Source: Caldithrix sp. (GTDB taxonomy: Bacteria; KSB1; UBA2214; DYKH01). Taken from it: a DNA stretch of 27,771 bases. Below, one piece after another: positions 17,407-25,475 of the stretch. A model generated the notes under the pieces. It saw nothing but the letters and a program-made list of their open reading frames with translations, searched no databases and was not told where the DNA came from. Where the stretch lies: positions 26,731 to 54,501 of the forward strand of contig DYKH01000020.1 in NCBI GenBank assembly GCA_020722685.1, given 5' to 3'. Numbering within the stretch: position 1 is the first letter of the stretch; each line of letters opens with the position of its first letter. The position numbers were made by a program, and so were the translations under genes.

Positions 17407-18579
17407 ATGGACAAATCAAAATCAAGATTCATCTCGCTAATCCCGCTGATGACGATCCTCGCAACTCTTGCTATTGCATTCTCTCCTGCCTATGCAGTGA
17501 GAAACAAGGTGGGGGTCAGCCTAAAAATGGGATTGAACAAACTGGAAGGTGATTGGCAAAAGCCCAAAATCAATCCGGACGCCGCTTTTTGCCTCTTGTT
17601 CAGCCCCAACCCGTTTTTGAGCCTGGAGGGAGAACTCGCCTATTCCATTTTGCGCACCGACGACAGTCCCAGCCGCATCGATCCATCCCATTCCGGTGCT
17701 GGTAGCCTGAGGACCTTTGCCACGCCCGTCGGCTTGGCTTTACGCTTCAATTTTTTCCCATTATCAAAAGTCAAACCATTCGCAACCTTGGGGGGTGGTG
17801 CAGTATGGTGGAACTCCAAGCTTGGGAGCGAAAGCATTGCCGGCCAGGGTACCCGTCAACAGCACCGAAACATCTATCTCAAAGCAGGGGGCGGCTTGGA
17901 GTTTCAGGTCTCACCGGGTCTTGCCCTTTTCACAGGCAGCGACTTTCGCTATTCGTCCTCAGACTTTTTGGATCAGATCAAGAGCGGCGACGAGAAAGAC
18001 GGGATCATTTCCGCCTGGGTGGGATTGACGTATTACTTTGCCAACCGTGACGCACGTGATCGGGATGGAGACAATGTTCCCAGCGACATGGACCTGAGCC
18101 CACAGGAACGAGAGGATGCAAACGGCTACCTGGATCATGATGGGCGTCCTGAAGGCGAGATAAGAGAGCCGCTTAACAAAAACGCTCCCATCGTCATTCA
18201 CCATCCGACTTTCGAGGCCGAGGAAAAGCACAATCTGAAAATACAGGCGGATATTATTTCGGCAGCTCCTTTACGAACGGCAGCCGTGCTGTATCGCCCT
18301 ATCGGAAACAAGAATTGGCAAATCACCCCATTCGAGGCAATCGGAGCATCCAAGTACCAGGCTACGATCAAAGGTAAAGACGTTGAGGCGACCGCCATGG
18401 AGTATTGCGCCGTTGCAGTCGACCAAAATGTAGAAGGCATCGGTTATTCCGGATTGCCCAATCGACCGGTTCAGGTGAAATTAATTCGGCATGGCAACGC
18501 TTGGCGCGCCTTGGGCGCGGTTGGCGCTGCAATTGGCTGGGGTGTATCCACATACATCATTCTGAGAAAACAAAGCTAA
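17407..18579 (+). CDS. Outer-membrane beta-barrel-like protein with C-terminal domain
   Basis: This 390-residue exported protein has a clear signal peptide (cleavage after Ala30, in SPAYA). Residues about 33-212 show alternating strands and aromatic ends typical of a small OmpA/PorT-like barrel (LALRFNFF, PFATLGGGAVWW, AWVGLTYYF). An acidic calcium-loop-like stretch follows (RDRDGDNVPSDMD, 217-229), as often seen after such barrels. A second domain of about 255-360 has a beta-sandwich-like pattern (APLRTAAVLYRPIGNKNWQ). The protein ends in a hydrophobic helix at about 369-386, which is odd for an outer-membrane protein. No OmpA peptidoglycan-binding domain is present. It may be a surface or gliding-type membrane protein; no function is assigned. 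The next gene starts 12 bases downstream, so the two are probably co-transcribed. Confidence 0.7.
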   Translation: MDKSKSRFISLIPLMTILATLAIAFSPAYAVRNKVGVSLKMGLNKLEGDWQKPKINPDAAFCLLFSPNPFLSLEGELAYSILRTDDSPSRIDPSHSGAGSLRTFATPVGLALRFNFFPLSKVKPFATLGGGAVWWNSKLGSESIAGQGTRQQHRNIYLKAGGGLEFQVSPGLALFTGSDFRYSSSDFLDQIKSGDEKDGIISAWVGLTYYFANRDARDRDGDNVPSDMDLSPQEREDANGYLDHDGRPEGEIREPLNKNAPIVIHHPTFEAEEKHNLKIQADIISAAPLRTAAVLYRPIGNKNWQITPFEAIGASKYQATIKGKDVEATAMEYCAVAVDQNVEGIGYSGLPNRPVQVKLIRHGNAWRALGAVGAAIGWGVSTYIILRKQS

Positions 18580-18591
18580 TAGGAGAAGGCT

Positions 18592-19395
18592 ATGAAAAAC
18601 TTTAGGAATTTGCGATGGCTGTCCCTTGGTCTATCTATCGGCCTATTTTCGTTATTGCTGGCATGTGCAGGTTCTCGGGATAGCGACCTAAAAATCAACG
18701 AAGAGGCTTTCCCCGGCGAGCCGGCGCAAAGCGCGAGTCCTGACACCAGCGCCCAAGCGGAAGAGGCCGAAGTTCTCCGACTATTGGGGATTACCAAAGA
18801 AAGTGAACAAACGCAGACCGCAAAGGAGGCTGCGGAGCCTGCGGTCGGCGCGGATTTGCAGCAATTGCAGGTCAAGCTCAATGAGCTAGAAAGGGAAGCA
18901 AAGATGAAAAACGCGGAGCTTGACAACTTGAAATCGGAACTGGCAGAACGCGACAGGCGACTCGCCGACCTGCAAAGCGAGCTGGCCAAACCGCAAAAAG
19001 AACCCCTTGCCCCCTCTTCGACGGATGGCTCTTTCAAGGCCAGGTACGCCACAGCCTTGGGGTTGTACAACGATCGGAAATACAGGCAGGCGATCGGCAT
19101 GTTCGATGAGTTGCTTGGCCTAAACGTCAACAATTCGCTGACCGACAATTGTCAATATTGGAAAGGCGAAGCGTATTACGCCTTGGATGATTACAACCAG
19201 GCGATTCTGGAATTCGAAAAAGTCTTTATGTATAATAATTCAAACAAGGCTGATGCGGCCCAGTTAAAAATCGGGCTATGCTATCTTAAGCTTGGTAATA
19301 AGGAGAAAGCTCGCAACGAGCTGCAAAAATTGTTGTCCAGTTATCCCCAGAGTGAATACATTGGCAAAGCGCAAACCTATCTTGCCAATCTTTGA
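18592..19395 (+). CDS. TPR lipoprotein, CpoB/YbgF-like
   Basis: This 267-residue protein begins with a lipoprotein signal peptide whose lipobox LLAC places the lipidated cysteine at residue 25. A low-complexity acidic linker (about 30-85) and a coiled coil (about 88-133, ELEREAKMKNAELDNLKSEL) precede three TPR-like repeats (about 150-265, for example ATALGLYNDRKYRQAIGMFDE and NCQYWKGEAYYALDDYNQAI). The coiled coil followed by TPRs matches CpoB/YbgF, which coordinates outer-membrane constriction with wall synthesis in the Tol-Pal system. No tol or pal genes are adjacent, so a related scaffold role is equally possible. AGGAGA before the ATG supports the start. The gene is closed by the strong terminator at 19430-19455. 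Confidence 0.8.
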   Translation: MKNFRNLRWLSLGLSIGLFSLLLACAGSRDSDLKINEEAFPGEPAQSASPDTSAQAEEAEVLRLLGITKESEQTQTAKEAAEPAVGADLQQLQVKLNELEREAKMKNAELDNLKSELAERDRRLADLQSELAKPQKEPLAPSSTDGSFKARYATALGLYNDRKYRQAIGMFDELLGLNVNNSLTDNCQYWKGEAYYALDDYNQAILEFEKVFMYNNSNKADAAQLKIGLCYLKLGNKEKARNELQKLLSSYPQSEYIGKAQTYLANL

Positions 19396-19429
19396 TGCAA
19401 AGTAGTCCGCACAACGGGTTGTTTTTCGA

Positions 19430-19455
19430 GGGTGACAGTAGTCACCCTTTTTTTT
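19430..19455 (+). terminator. Rho-independent terminator after the TPR lipoprotein gene
   Basis: A perfect 7-bp stem GGGTGAC (19430-19436) / GTCACCC (19441-19447) with an AGTA loop is followed directly by eight T residues (19448-19455). It lies 35 bases after the stop at 19395 and separates the envelope cluster from glgA. Confidence 0.93.
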
Positions 19456-19587
19456 GTTTTGATTTTACCGCAATTTTCTTAAATTTAGCTGCTAGAAAGT
19501 GCGCCAAAGAATTAGGGAATATCTTCGGCTGCGGGAAAAGATAGCCTTGCGAATTCATATCTATTCTAACCTGGGTAGGACACAAAG

Positions 19588-21081
19588 ATGAAAAATCGGC
19601 TAAGAATCTTATATCTATCCTCAGAGGTCGCACCATTTGCCAAGACCGGTGGACTCGCGGACGTGGCCAGCGCCTTGCCGAAAGCCTTATATGAAATGGG
19701 ACACGATATAAGAGTGATGATGCCCAAATATGGATCCATTAGCGAACGTAAATTTACCCTCAGAGAGGTCATACGATTAAAGACCATATCCATCAGAATC
19801 GCTGGCAATGATTACATCGCCAGCGCCAAGTCGGCGTTCATCCCGGATACCAAAGTGCAAGTCTATTTCTTGGATCACAAGCCGTATTTTGATCGACCGG
19901 ATTTGTACGTGGATTCCCGGACTGGAAAAGATTTCCCGGACAATGCTGAACGGTTCGCCTTCTTCAGCCGGGCCGCCTTGGAAATAGTAAAGCTGCTTCA
20001 CTGGGAGCCGCAAATCATCCACTGCAATGACTGGCAAACGGCTATGGTTCCTTGGTTACTCAAGAACGATTACAATCATGACGCATTTTTCGCCAGAACG
20101 TGCACCTTGCTATCCATCCATAACTTGGCGTATCAAGGAAATTTTCATCCGAGTGTGCTGTCTCAAATTGGCCTTCCCGAAAGTCTAAAGCAAGTCGGCA
20201 GCGACATGGAGTTTTACGGTAACATAAACTTCCTCAAGGCGGGCATACGCAATGCCGATATCATCACTACCGTAAGCCCTACCTATGCTCTCGAAATCCA
20301 GAAAGACCCTGAGTTAGGGGCCGGCCTACAAGGAGTTTTGCAAGAACGGAAGCAAGATCTTCATGGGATTCTGAATGGGGTCGATTATACAATCTGGAAC
20401 CCGGAAACGGACCCGCTCATCCCCGCCACCTATAGCGCTTTGAATTTGAAAGGAAAAGAGCAGAACAAACGTGAGCTGTTGCAGCAAAGCAAGCTTCCTT
20501 TTGATCCGCTGGTTCCCGTCATTGGCGTCATCTCGCGGTTGGACGATCAGAAGGGATTTGACCTCATTGCAGAGGCGATTGGCGAGATTGTCAAAATGAA
20601 CGCCCAACTAGTTATTCTCGGCACCGGACAGCCTAAATATCACAGTATGATCGAGAAACTAAGCAAGGCCCATCGCAATCACCTGACTGCGCACCTGCTT
20701 TTCGACAACAATTTGGCCCATCTCATCGAAGCCGGCAGCGACATGTTCTTGATGCCCTCCCGCTACGAACCGTGCGGATTGAACCAAATGTACAGCCTTC
20801 GCTATGGCACCATCCCAATCGTACGCAACACCGGCGGATTGGCTGATACGATTGTAGACTATGCCACGGATCCTTCCAAAGGCAATGGATTCGTGTTCCA
20901 TGAGTATGACGTCAAGTCCATGCTCGCGGCCATCCATAGGGCCATCGAAACATTTAAAGACGAAAAGAATTGGCAAAAGCTGGTAAAAAGATGTATGCGG
21001 CAAGACTTTTCCTGGGAGGTTGCCGCCGAAAAGTATGTAAAACTGTACACAAAATTAGAGAACTGTAGACGCAAGAAATAG
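19588..21081 (+). CDS. glgA: Glycogen (starch) synthase
   Basis: This 497-residue GT5 glycosyltransferase extends alpha-1,4-glucan chains from ADP- or UDP-glucose. The N-terminal domain has the sugar-nucleotide loop KTGGL at 19-23 in SSEVAPFAKTGGLADV, and the glucan-site region HCNDWQTAMVPWLL. The C-terminal GT-B domain has ISRLDDQKGFDLIAEAI and the donor-binding motif RYEPCGLNQMYSLRYGT at 392-408, with Glu394 equivalent to the conserved catalytic-site glutamate, then NTGGLADT. Length and motif order are standard. AGGACACAAAG precedes the ATG. It follows a terminator and is followed by a 482-base gap, so it is probably a single-gene unit. No glgB, glgC or glgP is nearby. Confidence 0.96.
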   Translation: MKNRLRILYLSSEVAPFAKTGGLADVASALPKALYEMGHDIRVMMPKYGSISERKFTLREVIRLKTISIRIAGNDYIASAKSAFIPDTKVQVYFLDHKPYFDRPDLYVDSRTGKDFPDNAERFAFFSRAALEIVKLLHWEPQIIHCNDWQTAMVPWLLKNDYNHDAFFARTCTLLSIHNLAYQGNFHPSVLSQIGLPESLKQVGSDMEFYGNINFLKAGIRNADIITTVSPTYALEIQKDPELGAGLQGVLQERKQDLHGILNGVDYTIWNPETDPLIPATYSALNLKGKEQNKRELLQQSKLPFDPLVPVIGVISRLDDQKGFDLIAEAIGEIVKMNAQLVILGTGQPKYHSMIEKLSKAHRNHLTAHLLFDNNLAHLIEAGSDMFLMPSRYEPCGLNQMYSLRYGTIPIVRNTGGLADTIVDYATDPSKGNGFVFHEYDVKSMLAAIHRAIETFKDEKNWQKLVKRCMRQDFSWEVAAEKYVKLYTKLENCRRKK

Positions 21082-21260
21082 CCCACCGACAAAGCCGTTT
21101 GGCGATGTCTTTCTCGTCCGAGTTCGCAGGTGTCTTAATCTGTAACAATCTTGTTTCGTATTACAACAGGGTTATCAAAAAGACCGGTTGGTTTTCTACA
21201 GCTTTATTTTTCCGGAAATGATCGATTTTTAGCCCGGTCCACTGTAAAATCCCGGCCTGA

Positions 21261-21278
21261 TTATTAAACAGTTAATAA
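21261..21278. promoter_or_regulatory. Perfect inverted repeat, candidate enhancer-binding-protein site
   Basis: TTATTAA (21261-21267) and TTAATAA (21272-21278) form a perfect 7-bp palindrome around ACAG. Its centre is about 128 bases upstream of the start site predicted from the sigma-54 promoter, within the usual distance for an NtrC-type activator. The activator itself is not in the window. Confidence 0.5.
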
Positions 21279-21371
21279 GCCGCTTGCCGAATCTTTGCTC
21301 GCTTCCCCAAAATTCAGCGTTGACTCCCCATCTTGCCCCTTTCTTCCTTGTTGCCAAAGCCGGTTTTGTGA

Positions 21372-21387
21372 TGGCACTAACTTTGCA
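21372..21387 (+). promoter_or_regulatory. Sigma-54 (RpoN) -24/-12 promoter
   Basis: TGGCAC (21372-21377), five bases, then TTGCA (21383-21387) matches the TGGCAC-N5-TTGCW consensus at every conserved position, including GG at -24 and GC at -12. It faces the polysaccharide genes. Transcription would start near 21397, leaving a leader of about 166 bases before the STAS-domain gene. Such a promoter requires an ATP-driven activator. Confidence 0.85.
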
Positions 21388-21396
21388 AAAGTAAAT

Positions 21397-21438
21397 GGCC
21401 TAAAGTGGATTCCTTTCTACTTCCTGGCTGTTTAGGTC
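21397..21438 (+). other. Leader hairpin at the predicted sigma-54 start site
   Basis: GGCCTAAA (21397-21404) pairs with TTTAGGTC (21431-21438) over eight bases with one G-T wobble, enclosing a 26-base pyrimidine-rich loop. If transcription starts at about 21397 the mRNA would begin with this stem, which might protect its 5' end. Confidence 0.35.
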
Positions 21439-21563
21439 GAATGGGGATTGGAATCGCAGTGAATCTTGACCTGGCGTTCATGCTGCAAAACAATAATCAG
21501 GATCTGTCTTTTGTCACGATCACAGGCACGTAGTTATTACCCAAAGGATTACCAAGGCGCAGG

Positions 21564-22298
21564 ATGGAAGGCATCAACATAACCGTCGGTAAGGTGGGGA
21601 CCTTAAAAGACATTGCGCTGGTACGGGTTCGAGGGTATGTCGATACCACCACTTCGCCGGAATTACAGAAAACTCTCTCAACGATCATAAACAGCTCAGT
21701 TTCGCAATTCATCATTGACTTGGGAGCGGTCAATTACGTGAGCAGTGCGGGTTGGGGCGTTTTCGTCGGCGAGATCCGCGATCTGCGGGAAAGGGGCGGC
21801 GACCTCAAATTCATCCAAATGACGCCGGAAGTGATGGAAGTTTTCGAGATGTTGGAATTCAACCGCATTCTGACCTGCTACGATTCTTTGGAAGAGGCGA
21901 TCTACGATTTTGACTTTTGTCGCGGTTTGGATTTCAAAGCGCCGGCGAATTCTCCGGTCGATGGCGCATTCGGCCGGCAATCCATTGCCGGCAAGTCACC
22001 CGTCGTACCGGAAACATTTCCGCCGACGACGCAGCCCAAGATCGAGGTGACCGGCACGCCAAGGGCATCTATGTATTCTCGTCACCGGGCCGTCGATGAC
22101 GCGGATCTCCCTTTGACTGAGAAGATAAAAAAACTCGCGCTGGAGAGCCCGGCCATCGGTCCTTGGTCTATCAAAAGGCTCCTTTATTCGCCCCGTTTCG
22201 GCTATACAAAGATCGGCTATTTTAAGCTTCGCTCGGTCATGCGGAAACTGGGTTTGGACAGCAAAGCAAAGCGCTACCGCTATTTTCGTTCGCGGTAG
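21564..22298 (+). CDS. STAS-domain anti-sigma-factor-antagonist-like protein with basic C-terminal domain
   Basis: Residues about 5-115 of this 244-residue protein form a STAS domain: IALVRVRGYVDTTTSPELQK, then FIIDLGAVNYVSSAGWGVFV. Ser61 sits where SpoIIAA Ser58 is phosphorylated, so switching by a kinase/phosphatase pair is possible. A variable linker (about 120-180) leads to a compact C-terminal domain (about 185-244) containing WSIKRLLYSPRFGYTKIGYF and LRSVMRKLGLDSKAKRYRYF. This part is strongly basic, looks like a winged helix-turn-helix and is reminiscent of the DNA-binding part of some transposases; I do not recognise it as a named family. AAGGCGCAGG precedes the ATG. It is the first gene after the sigma-54 promoter and precedes the exporter gene by 93 bases, so it probably regulates polysaccharide synthesis, either by partner switching or by nucleic-acid binding. 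Confidence 0.8.
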   Translation: MEGINITVGKVGTLKDIALVRVRGYVDTTTSPELQKTLSTIINSSVSQFIIDLGAVNYVSSAGWGVFVGEIRDLRERGGDLKFIQMTPEVMEVFEMLEFNRILTCYDSLEEAIYDFDFCRGLDFKAPANSPVDGAFGRQSIAGKSPVVPETFPPTTQPKIEVTGTPRASMYSRHRAVDDADLPLTEKIKKLALESPAIGPWSIKRLLYSPRFGYTKIGYFKLRSVMRKLGLDSKAKRYRYFRSR

Positions 22299-22391
22299 CC
22301 ATGATCGCGGGAACTCAAGGCGAGGGTTGCCCCGCATTCACACACGTCATCGGCCATAGCCGACTCTACACGATCTCCGGAGGAATCGTTC

Positions 22392-23099
22392 ATGAATTCG
22401 TACAGTAGATTTTCTGTCGTGTCCTGTGGATTCTTTTGCACTGCCTTTGCGCTATCGATCTCACTGTTCTGTCCCAAAGCCGGGCGTGCACAAGAAACGC
22501 CCAGCCGAGAGCTGCGCTTAGGGGCCGGAGATGCCATTCGGTTATTCGTCTATGACGGAGCCAGTGCCACCGACAAGAGCAAGTTCATCTCCAGTTTCCA
22601 CGATATGGAATACATCATCGACGGCATGGGTGACGTTCAGCTTTCATCCTTGGGAAAAGTCCACATTGCCGGCTTGACCGCCGATGAAATTGCCGCGCTG
22701 CTGCGGGAAAAATTCAAGCTCTTTGCCAAGGAACCCTATGTTGTTGTCATCCCGCTGATTCGCGTGACTCTGCGCGGCGGCTTCAATCAGCCCGGAATGT
22801 ACCGTTTTAGCTTGGAAAAATCGTTTTGGGACACGCTCAAGGAAGCTGGAGGGTTGAGCGGCCTTTCCACCATTGATGACATGTATATCCTGCGCAAGGA
22901 CGAGATCATTTACAAAGACTTTGCCGAGGCGCTTTATAAGGCCAGCTCTCTGGCGGAGCTCGGTCTGCAATCGGGAGACGAGATTATCGCTCCGCGCGTC
23001 AATCGAATCACCTTCGACTCGATCATGCGCTATTTCCAGTTCGGCATGTCCATACTGATTTTCTATCTGTCATTTCAGAATTACCAAAAAAGAAATTGA
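22392..23099 (+). CDS. Polysaccharide export protein, Wza/OPX family
   Basis: This 235-residue exported protein has a signal peptide ending near residue 33 (GRA-QE) and no clear lipobox. The poly_export domain begins at RLGAGDAIRLFVYDG and continues through EYIIDGMGDVQLSSLGKVHIAGLT and EEI/LREKF elements. An SLBB-type segment follows (VTLRGGFNQPGMYRFSLEKS, about 140-200), and the protein ends in a hydrophobic helix (about 212-228, FGMSILIFYLSFQ). The C-terminal helix echoes the membrane-spanning helix of Wza, but the protein has fewer SLBB repeats than Wza and is much shorter. It is expected to carry polysaccharide across the outer membrane together with the co-polymerase encoded 15 bases downstream. 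CGGAGG eight to nine bases before the ATG is a good ribosome site. Confidence 0.9.
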   Translation: MNSYSRFSVVSCGFFCTAFALSISLFCPKAGRAQETPSRELRLGAGDAIRLFVYDGASATDKSKFISSFHDMEYIIDGMGDVQLSSLGKVHIAGLTADEIAALLREKFKLFAKEPYVVVIPLIRVTLRGGFNQPGMYRFSLEKSFWDTLKEAGGLSGLSTIDDMYILRKDEIIYKDFAEALYKASSLAELGLQSGDEIIAPRVNRITFDSIMRYFQFGMSILIFYLSFQNYQKRN

Positions 23100-23114
23100 G
23101 CCACTTCTCGACCT

Positions 23115-25436
23115 ATGGAAGATTTTGAGAACGTACCATCCGGTCTGGAACAAGAGGCGGGATCGCAGATCGACCTGGCAAAATATGCCAAGGCCGTTGT
23201 TAAAAGATGGTGGATCCTCGTGCTTTGCATGATTGCCGTCACCATCCCATTCTATTTGCACGTCAAGAATCAAGTGCCGATCTACAGCGCCTTGGTAACG
23301 GTCAAGTCAAGGGAATTTGATAAAGAAGCCAAAGGACTTTTGGATCGAGAGAGGCAGATTGAGCTAAAAAGCCGGACATTTGCCGAACAGGTCACCGCGC
23401 AGATGGGGCATGCCCTGCAACTGGAAAACAATGGGGCGGCCCTCAGCCGCGATAATATCTTTTATGAATTCTACACATCGACGCACCCCGTTCCGGGGCG
23501 ATATAAGATTAGTCTGGATGAAACCGGGCATTACCGCCTATATCAAATTGACCTTTCCCAAAAAATTGCCTTGGACAGCGCCAATGTTTGGGACGCAGTA
23601 ACAAACAGCCGCACAGTAAACGGCTTTACCTTTCGACTCAACCCGGATTTTGTCCAAACTCCAAGAGAGATCACTTTCAAAATTCGACCTTTTGCCAAAG
23701 CAGTCAGTGATTTGATGAACGGCATCAACGTTCGCTTTAGCAATTCCGGCGACTTTATGGTGATCGAAGGCCAAGGAACCGACCCAGATCTCCTCCCCGA
23801 AAAGCTGAACCAGATCGCGGAAGTTTACGTGCGGGAGGCTCTAAGGCTAAAAACCAGAGACATCTCCACCAAGCGAAAAACGTTAGAAAAGCGCCTCGAG
23901 GCTGCCGAAGTGGAAGCAAAAAAGGCCGATGCGGCTTTGCGTAGTTTCTATGAGCGCTACCCCCTTTCGCTGGATGCTGAAAAAAAGGGGGTGGTGGATG
24001 AGCTGCAGGCTTGTAACCGGGCATTGCGCGAATTACCGAGGCAGAGGGATCAGTTGACCCAGCTTTTGGAACGCTTGGAACAGACTCAGCAAGGCCCTGA
24101 TCCAGAACAATATCGCCGATTTATTGTGCACCAACTGGCGGAGTTTCAAGGTCTGGCCAGCGAGCCGGCAATGGCGATCCTCAAAGAAACTCTTCTTACT
24201 CAGGAAAAAAAGTATGATGAACTCACCGCTCGGTTCTCCATCGACAATCCATCAGCGAAAGAATTAGAGTCCAACATTGCGGAAACGCGAAACAACATCA
24301 TCGCCTTTGCCTCCAAGTATCGCAACACTTTGGTCGGCATGGAGAGCGATTATCGGCAAAAGCTGGAAAAAATTCAAGAGCAGATGAAAAAGTTTCCCTA
24401 TGACGAGTCTGAGCTTATGGAGCTTGAGCGTAATAAGCGAATCAGTGACGAATTGTATAATCTGCTCTATACGGAGCTACAAAAACTACAAGTTTCCGAC
24501 CTCGTTGCCAGTGAAGAGATATCCATTTTGGACCGAGCCATCCGACCCAGCTCTCCCATCAATGCCAGCAAGAAGGCAAAGGTGCTCTTGGGCGGCGGAC
24601 TTGGCTTTATGTTAGGAATCATCTTAACCATCGTCATTGAGTTGAGTGACAAGACCATCAAAACCGTGGACGAAATCGAAAAGCATTTACACCTCCGCGT
24701 CTTGGGCGCTATCCCCATTGTCGATTTCAAGGATATACCAGAATACCAAGATTTCGAAAAAGCCAAACAAATCGACCGGCAATTGGTGACCCACGACTAC
24801 TCGCCGACTCCCATTGGCGAATCCTATCGAGCTTTGCGCACCCATCTGATGTTTTCCAAGAATACCGGGAAAATACAAACGCTCTTGATCACCAGCATCA
24901 GCCCGGAAGAAGGCAAATCTTTCACCGCCAGCAATCTGGCTATCATTTTGGCGCAGCAACGCACCAATACGCTGCTGGTGGACGCCGATCTTCGGCGCGG
25001 GGTGTTGCATAACACCTTTAGCATGGTCAAAGAGCCCGGCCTCACCAATTATCTTTCCAATGTCGCCACGCTGTCGTCCGTGGTCCAGCAAACCCACATC
25101 CCGAACCTGTCGATGATTAGCTGCGGCTCCATGGTTCCAAATCCTTCCGAGCTGCTCGGCTCACTGCAAATGCGCCGTTTTTTTGAAGAGGCGCGCCGCA
25201 AGTTCGACATCATTTTGTTCGACACTCCGCCTCTCGATGCTGCCACCGATGCGGTGGTGCTTGGCACCCAAGTCGATGCGGTGGCGGTCGTAGTCATGGC
25301 GGGAAAAACCAATCGCAACGACGCCAAGGAAAAGCTGGAGATTTTCCACACCGTTCCTGCCAATCTGATCGGAATCGTTCTCAATGGCTCCGATTCCGCT
25401 TTGGTACAAAACTATTACAGCTACTATCATTATTAG
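23115..25436 (+). CDS. Wzc-like polysaccharide co-polymerase with tyrosine autokinase (BY-kinase) domain
   Basis: This 773-residue inner-membrane protein has a Wzz-type N-terminal domain with membrane helices at about 33-49 and 491-510. A long periplasmic coiled coil (about 240-460) lies between them, with a GNVR-like end. The cytoplasmic kinase domain contains the oligomerisation motif E-x2-R-x2-R at 569-575, Walker A SPEEGKS at 596-602, Walker A' LLVDADLRRG at 620-629 and Walker B ILFDTPP at 700-706. A C-terminal tyrosine cluster (Tyr767, 768, 770, 771, 773) is the expected autophosphorylation tail. Such proteins control chain length and couple polymerisation to export; cycles of phosphorylation and a partner phosphatase, not seen here, drive assembly. 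The unusually acidic -EE- in the Walker A differs from the common GEG form but keeps the G-K-S core. It sits between exporter and epimerase genes. Confidence 0.95.
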   Translation: MEDFENVPSGLEQEAGSQIDLAKYAKAVVKRWWILVLCMIAVTIPFYLHVKNQVPIYSALVTVKSREFDKEAKGLLDRERQIELKSRTFAEQVTAQMGHALQLENNGAALSRDNIFYEFYTSTHPVPGRYKISLDETGHYRLYQIDLSQKIALDSANVWDAVTNSRTVNGFTFRLNPDFVQTPREITFKIRPFAKAVSDLMNGINVRFSNSGDFMVIEGQGTDPDLLPEKLNQIAEVYVREALRLKTRDISTKRKTLEKRLEAAEVEAKKADAALRSFYERYPLSLDAEKKGVVDELQACNRALRELPRQRDQLTQLLERLEQTQQGPDPEQYRRFIVHQLAEFQGLASEPAMAILKETLLTQEKKYDELTARFSIDNPSAKELESNIAETRNNIIAFASKYRNTLVGMESDYRQKLEKIQEQMKKFPYDESELMELERNKRISDELYNLLYTELQKLQVSDLVASEEISILDRAIRPSSPINASKKAKVLLGGGLGFMLGIILTIVIELSDKTIKTVDEIEKHLHLRVLGAIPIVDFKDIPEYQDFEKAKQIDRQLVTHDYSPTPIGESYRALRTHLMFSKNTGKIQTLLITSISPEEGKSFTASNLAIILAQQRTNTLLVDADLRRGVLHNTFSMVKEPGLTNYLSNVATLSSVVQQTHIPNLSMISCGSMVPNPSELLGSLQMRRFFEEARRKFDIILFDTPPLDAATDAVVLGTQVDAVAVVVMAGKTNRNDAKEKLEIFHTVPANLIGIVLNGSDSALVQNYYSYYHY

Positions 25437-25475
25437 TTTGTTTGAACTCATAACGCATAAGGAAAAGGGCTTACT

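Larger units (their letters stand above)
21082..21563. other. 482-base intergenic control region of the polysaccharide operon
   Basis: No convincing coding frame is seen on either strand. The region holds the sigma-54 promoter, the upstream inverted repeat and the leader hairpin listed separately. A weaker partial palindrome (CTGT at 21140-21143 with ACAG at 21166-21169) lies nearer glgA. No intrinsic terminator for glgA was found. Confidence 0.7.

Noticed and set aside
21398..21563. Cyclic-di-GMP or other riboswitch in the polysaccharide leader
   Set aside because: No recognisable conserved riboswitch core is present; only a simple hairpin is seen.
22100..22298. Transposase remnant at the C-terminus of the STAS protein
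   Set aside because: The basic domain continues in frame with the STAS domain, has no catalytic transposase motif, and no inverted repeats flank it, so a fused regulatory domain is the simpler reading.
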